64,000 bases of DNA. Origin: Pontederia crassipes. Taxonomy: Eukaryota > Streptophyta > Magnoliopsida > Commelinales > Pontederiaceae. The notes beneath the pieces were generated by a model. It was not told where the DNA came from, did not search any database, and saw only the letters and a program-made list of their open reading frames with translations. The position numbers were made by a program, and so were the translations under genes. This document shows positions 60,231 to 64,000 of the stretch, piece after piece (positions within the stretch are counted from its first letter, which is position 1; each line of letters begins with the position of its first letter). The stretch spans positions 16,690,501-16,754,500 of the forward strand of contig CM060197.1 of the NCBI GenBank assembly GCA_030549335.1. The letters run 5' to 3'.

Positions 60231-63200
60231 ATCACCTCTTAGGACACCCAAAGGATGTAATAAGTATCTATAACTTATAGCTTTGAACCCTACTCTAAGA
60301 CTCTAATCCCCAAGAGCTTTATCATTGATTGTAACGGTTCAACTTCGGTTTGGAATGGAGTTAAAGTTCCAAAGATCTATCACCTCTTAGGACACCCAAA
60401 GGTTGTAATAAGTATCTATAACTTATAGCTTTGAACCTTACTCTAAGACTCTAATCCCCAAGAGCTTTATCATTGATTGTAACGGTTCAACTTCGGTTTG
60501 AAATAGAGTTAAAGTTTCAAAGATCTATCACCTCTTAGGACACCCAAAGGTTGTAATAAGTTTCTATAACTTATAGCTTTGAACCTTACTCTAAGACTCT
60601 AATCCCCAAGAGCTCTATCATTGATTGTAACGGTTCAACTTCGGTTTGAAATAGAGTTAATGTTCTTGAGATCTATCATCTCTTAGGACACCCAAAGTAT
60701 GTAATAAGTATCTATAACTTATAGCTTTGAACCTTACTCTAAGACTCTAATCCCCAAGAGCTTTAACATTGATTGTAACGGTTCAACTTCGGTTTGAAAT
60801 AGAGTTAAAGTTCCAAAGATCTATCACCTCTTAGGACACCCAAAGGTTGTAATAAGTATCTATAACTTATAGCTTTGAACCTTACTCTAAGACTCTAATC
60901 CCCAAGAGCTTTATCATTGATTGTAACGGTTCAACTTCGGTTTGAAATAGAGTTAAAGTTCCAAAGATCTATCACCTCTTAGGACACCCAAAGTATGTAA
61001 TAAGTCTCTATAACTTATAGCTTTGAACCTTACTCTAAGACTCTAATCCCCAAGAGCTTTATCATTGATTGTAACGGTTCAACTTCGGTCTGAAATAGAG
61101 TTAAAGTTCCAAAGACCTATCACCTCTTAAGACACCAAAAGGTTGTAATAAGTATCTATAACTTATAGCTTTGAACCTTACTCTAAGACTCTAATCCCCA
61201 AGAGCTTTATCATTGATTGTAACGGTTCAACTTCGGTCTGAAATAGAGTTAAAGTTCCAAAGACCTATCACCTCTTAAGACACCAAAAGGTTGTAATAAG
61301 TATCTATAACTTATAGCTTTGAACCTTACTCTAAGACTCTAATCCCCAAGAGCTTTATCATTGATTGTAACGGTTCAACTTCGGTTTGAAATAGAGTTAA
61401 AGTTCCAAAGATCTATCACCTCTTAGGACACCCAAAGGTTGTAATAAGTATCTATAACTTATAGCTTTGAACCTTACTCTAAGACTCTAATCCCCAAGAG
61501 CTTTATCATTGATTGTAACGGTTCAACTTCGGTTTGAAATAGAGTTAAAGTTCCAAAGATCTATCACCTCTTAGGACACCCAAAGGTTGTAATAAGTATC
61601 TATAACTTATAGCTTTGAACCTTACTCTAAGACTCTAATCCCCAAGAGCTTTATCATTGATTGTAACGGTTCAACTTCGGTTTGAAATAGAGTTAAAGTT
61701 CCAAAGTTCTATCACCTCTTAGGACACCCAAAGGTTGTAATAAGTATCTATAACTTATAGCTTTCAACCTTACTCTAAGACTCTAATCCCCAAGAGCTTT
61801 ATCATTGATTGTAACGGTTCAACTTCGGTTTGAAATAGAGTTAATGTTCTTGAAATCTATCATCTCCTAGGACACCCAAAGTATGTAATAAGTATCTATA
61901 ACTTATAGCTTTGAACCTTACTCTAAGACTCTAATCCCCAAGAGCTTTAACATTGATTGTAACAGTTCAACTTCGGTTTGAAATAGAGTTAAAGTTCCAA
62001 AGATCTATCACCTCTTAGGACACCCAAAGTATGTAATAGGTATCTATAACTTATAGCTTTGAACCTTACTCTAAGACTCTAATCCCCAAGAGCTTTAACA
62101 TTGATTGTAACGGTTCAACTTCGGTTTGAAATAGAGTTAAAGTTCCAAAGATCTATCACCTCTTAGGACACCCAAAGGATTTATTAAGTATCTATAACTT
62201 ATAGCTTTGAACCTTACTCTAAGACTCTAATCCCTAAGAGCTTTATCATTGATTGTAACGGTTCAACTTCGGTTTGAAATAGAGTTAAAGTTCCAAAGAT
62301 CTATCACCTCTTAGGACACCAAAAGGTTGTAATAAGTATCTATAACTTATAGCTTTGAACCTTACTCTAAGACTCTAATCCCCAAGAGCTTTATCATTGA
62401 TTGTAACGGTTCAACTTTGATTTGAAATAGAGTTAAAGTTCCAAAGATCTATCACCTCTTAGGACACCCAAAGGTTGTAATAAGTATCTATAACTTATAG
62501 CTTTGAACCTTACTCTAAGACTCTAATCCCCAAGAGCTTTATCATTGATTGTAACGGTTCAACTTCGGTTTGAAATAGAGTTAAAGTTCCAAAGATCTAT
62601 CACCTCATAGGACACCCAAAGGTTGTAATAAGTATCTATAACTTATAGCTTTGAACCTTACTCTAAGACTCTAATCCCCAAGAGCTTTATCATTGATTGT
62701 AACGGTTCAACTTCGGTTTGAAATAGAGTTAAAGTTCCAAAGATCTATCACCTCTTAGGACACCCAAAGGTTGTAATAAGTCTCTATAACTTATAGCTTT
62801 CAACCTTACTCTAAGACTCTAATCCCCAAGAGCTTTATCATTCATTGTAACGGTTCAACTTCGGTTTGAAATAGAGTTAAAGTTCCAAAGATCTATCACC
62901 TCTTAGGACACCCAAAGGTTGTAATAAGTATCTATAACTTATAGCTTTGAACCTTACTCTAAGACTCTAATCCCCAAGAGCTTTATCATTGATTGTAACA
63001 GTTCAACTTCGGTTTGAAATAGAGTTAATGTTCTTGAGATCTATCATCTCTTAGGACACCCAAAGGTTGTAATAAGTATCTATAACTTATAGCTTTGAAC
63101 CTTACTCTAAGACTCTAATCCCCAAGAGCTTTAACATTGATTGTAACGGTTCAACTTCGGTTTGAAATAGAGTTAAAGTTCCAAAGACCTATCACCTCTT

Positions 63201-63338
63201 AGGACACCCAAAGGTTGTAATAAGTATCTATAACTTATAGCTTTGAACCTTACTCTAAGACTCTAATCCCCAAGAGCTTTATCATTGATTGTAACGGTTC
63301 AACTTCGGTTTGAAATGGAGTTAAAGTTCCAAAGATCT
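60231..63338 (+). repeat. Mixed zone of 21 monomers with private variants
   Basis: Begins with uA (ggatg, gaaccctac, ggaatggag). Then follow tttcaaag and gctctatc plus ttcttgag monomers and mostly plain copies. Private changes are frequent: agtctctata (61,005 and 62,781), cggtctgaa (61,088 and 61,236), aaagttctatc (61,707), catctcctagg (61,862), ggatttattaag (62,178), tttgatttg (62,416), cctcatagg (62,605) and attcattg (62,842). Two successive gacaccaaaagg monomers at 61,119 and 61,267 suggest a single-monomer duplication. The zone resembles the transition zone at 33,737-39,656 in lacking a clear unit. Confidence 0.82.
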
Positions 63339-64000
63339 ATCACCTCTTAGGACACCCAAAGGTTGTAATAAGTATCTATAACTTATAGCTTTGAACCTTA
63401 CTCTAAGACTCTAATCCCCAAGAGCTTTAACATTGATTGTAACGGTTCAACTTCGGTTTGAAATAGAGTTAAAGTTCCAAAGATCTATCACCTCCTAGGA
63501 CACCCAAAGGTTGTAATAAGTATCTATAACTTATAGCTTTCAACCTTACTCTAAGACTCTAATCCCCAAGAGCTTTATCATTGATTGTAACAGTTCAACT
63601 TCGGTTTGAAATAGAGTTAAAGTTCCAAAGATCTATCACCTCTTAGGACACCCAAAGGTTGTAATAAGTATCTATAACTTATAGCTTGGAACCTTACTCT
63701 AAGACTCTAATCCCCAAGAACTTTAACATTGATTGTAACGGTTCAACTTCGGTTTGAAATAGAGTTAAAGTTCCAAAGACCTATCACCTCTTAAGACACC
63801 CAAAGGTTGTAATAAGTATCTATAACTTATAGCTTTGAACCTTATTCTAAGACTCTAATCCCTAAGAGCTTTATCATTGATTGTAACGGTTCAACTTCGG
63901 CTTGAAATAGAGTTAAAGTTCCAAAGATCTATCACCTCTTAGGACACCCAAAGGTTGTAATAAGTATCTATAACTTATAGCTTTGAACCTTACTCTAAGA
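63339..64000 (+). repeat. Family II resumes: u16, u17, u1, u2 and partial u3
   Basis: Monomers at 63,339 (u16), 63,487 (u17: cctcctagg, tttcaacc, aacagttc), 63,635 (u1: cttggaacc, aagaacttt) and 63,783 (u2: ccttattcta, ccctaag) repeat the order seen at 39,657-40,248 and at the end of H6. The monomer before them (63,191) ends in aatggag, as in the other units. u2 ends with a private cggcttgaa near 63,898. The window stops 70 bases into the next monomer (63,931). Confidence 0.88.

Larger units (their letters stand above)
1..64000 (+). repeat. 148-bp satellite DNA array filling the whole window
   Basis: Seen directly: one monomer repeats head to tail from the first to the last base. Starts taken at the atcacc motif fall at 1, 149, 297 and so on. 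After 432 monomers, with six small length changes summing to -6, the next start is 63,931, exactly as predicted. No copy is inverted and no foreign sequence interrupts the array. Monomers differ from the consensus at a few bases each. On the plus strand stops fall near monomer positions 10, 28 and 31 (one frame), 41 and 48, covering all three frames; the minus strand is also blocked in all frames, so no CDS is supported. Inferred: centromeric or pericentromeric satellite heterochromatin of a eukaryote. The array continues beyond both window ends. Confidence 0.98.

Noticed and set aside
1..64000. CRISPR array
   Set aside because: The repeated unit is contiguous over all 148 bases with no unrelated spacers, and there are no cas genes. 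Variation is point changes within one monomer.
1..64000. Protein-coding genes or tandem-repeat proteins
   Set aside because: 148 is not a multiple of three, and each consensus monomer has stops in all three frames on both strands. Any open stretch is shorter than about two monomers and carries no ribosome-binding or splice context that I can support.
1..64000. 5S rDNA or tRNA gene cluster
   Set aside because: Apart from a B-box-like string there is no cloverleaf, no 5S internal control region and no T-run terminator in the consensus monomer.
1..64000. Transposon or retroelement insertion
   Set aside because: Monomer phase is conserved end to end with net length change of only six bases, leaving no room for an inserted element or target-site duplication.
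1..64000. Telomeric or simple-sequence repeats
   Set aside because: No run of TTAGGG-like, TTTAGGG-like or dinucleotide repeats was seen; cttagg occurs once per monomer as part of the 148-bp unit.
1..64000. Naming the host species from monomer length
   Set aside because: Satellites of about 140-180 bp are found in many plants, insects and vertebrates, and I do not recognise this consensus with confidence.

Overview
The whole 64,000-base window is one uninterrupted array of satellite DNA. Read from position 1 in the phase that begins atcacc, it holds 432 complete tandem monomers plus 70 bases of a 433rd. The monomer is 148 bp. By hand count its consensus has 52 G/C bases (35% GC). All copies lie head to tail on the same strand. 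I see no gene, RNA gene, transposon, telomere repeat or unique sequence. Every reading frame on both strands meets stop codons in each consensus monomer, so the array is non-coding.

This is eukaryotic heterochromatin, most likely centromeric or pericentromeric: the period is close to nucleosome-core length, there is multi-scale higher-order structure, and nothing else is inserted. The species cannot be named from the sequence. Scattered CpG to TpG/CpA changes at the two consensus CpG sites hint at a genome with cytosine methylation, such as a plant or vertebrate, but this is weak evidence.

Layout. (1) 1-31,072: higher-order repeat (HOR) family I. A marker cassette of up to seven distinctive monomers (M1-M7) appears ten times, separated by 2 to 32 plainer monomers. 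The first six cassettes are nearly complete and the last four are truncated or chimeric. (2) 26,929-33,736: a direct tandem duplication of a 3,404-bp block (23 monomers). (3) 33,737-39,656: a mixed zone of 40 monomers with partial copies of neighbouring blocks. (4) 39,657-60,230: HOR family II, a different ordered unit (u1 to u17) repeated as blocks of 5, 18, 16, 18, 16, 17, 15 and 19 monomers and a final partial 13. It contains a 5,033-bp super-unit repeat and a 2,812-bp tandem duplication that looks perfect by eye. (5) 60,231-63,338: 21 monomers of mixed type with many private variants. (6) 63,339-64,000: family II resumes and runs off the window end.

Evolutionary reading. The nested duplications, changing unit lengths and mid-monomer chimeras are what repeated unequal exchange or amplification would leave. 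Monomer length is nevertheless rigid: only six of 432 monomers differ from 148 bp, and each by 1-3 bases. Within a monomer three small structures recur: a 13-bp perfect palindrome, a hairpin with a TTCG loop, and a longer inverted repeat that competes with that hairpin for the same bases. No new protein-coding system is present. The interest lies in the array architecture.
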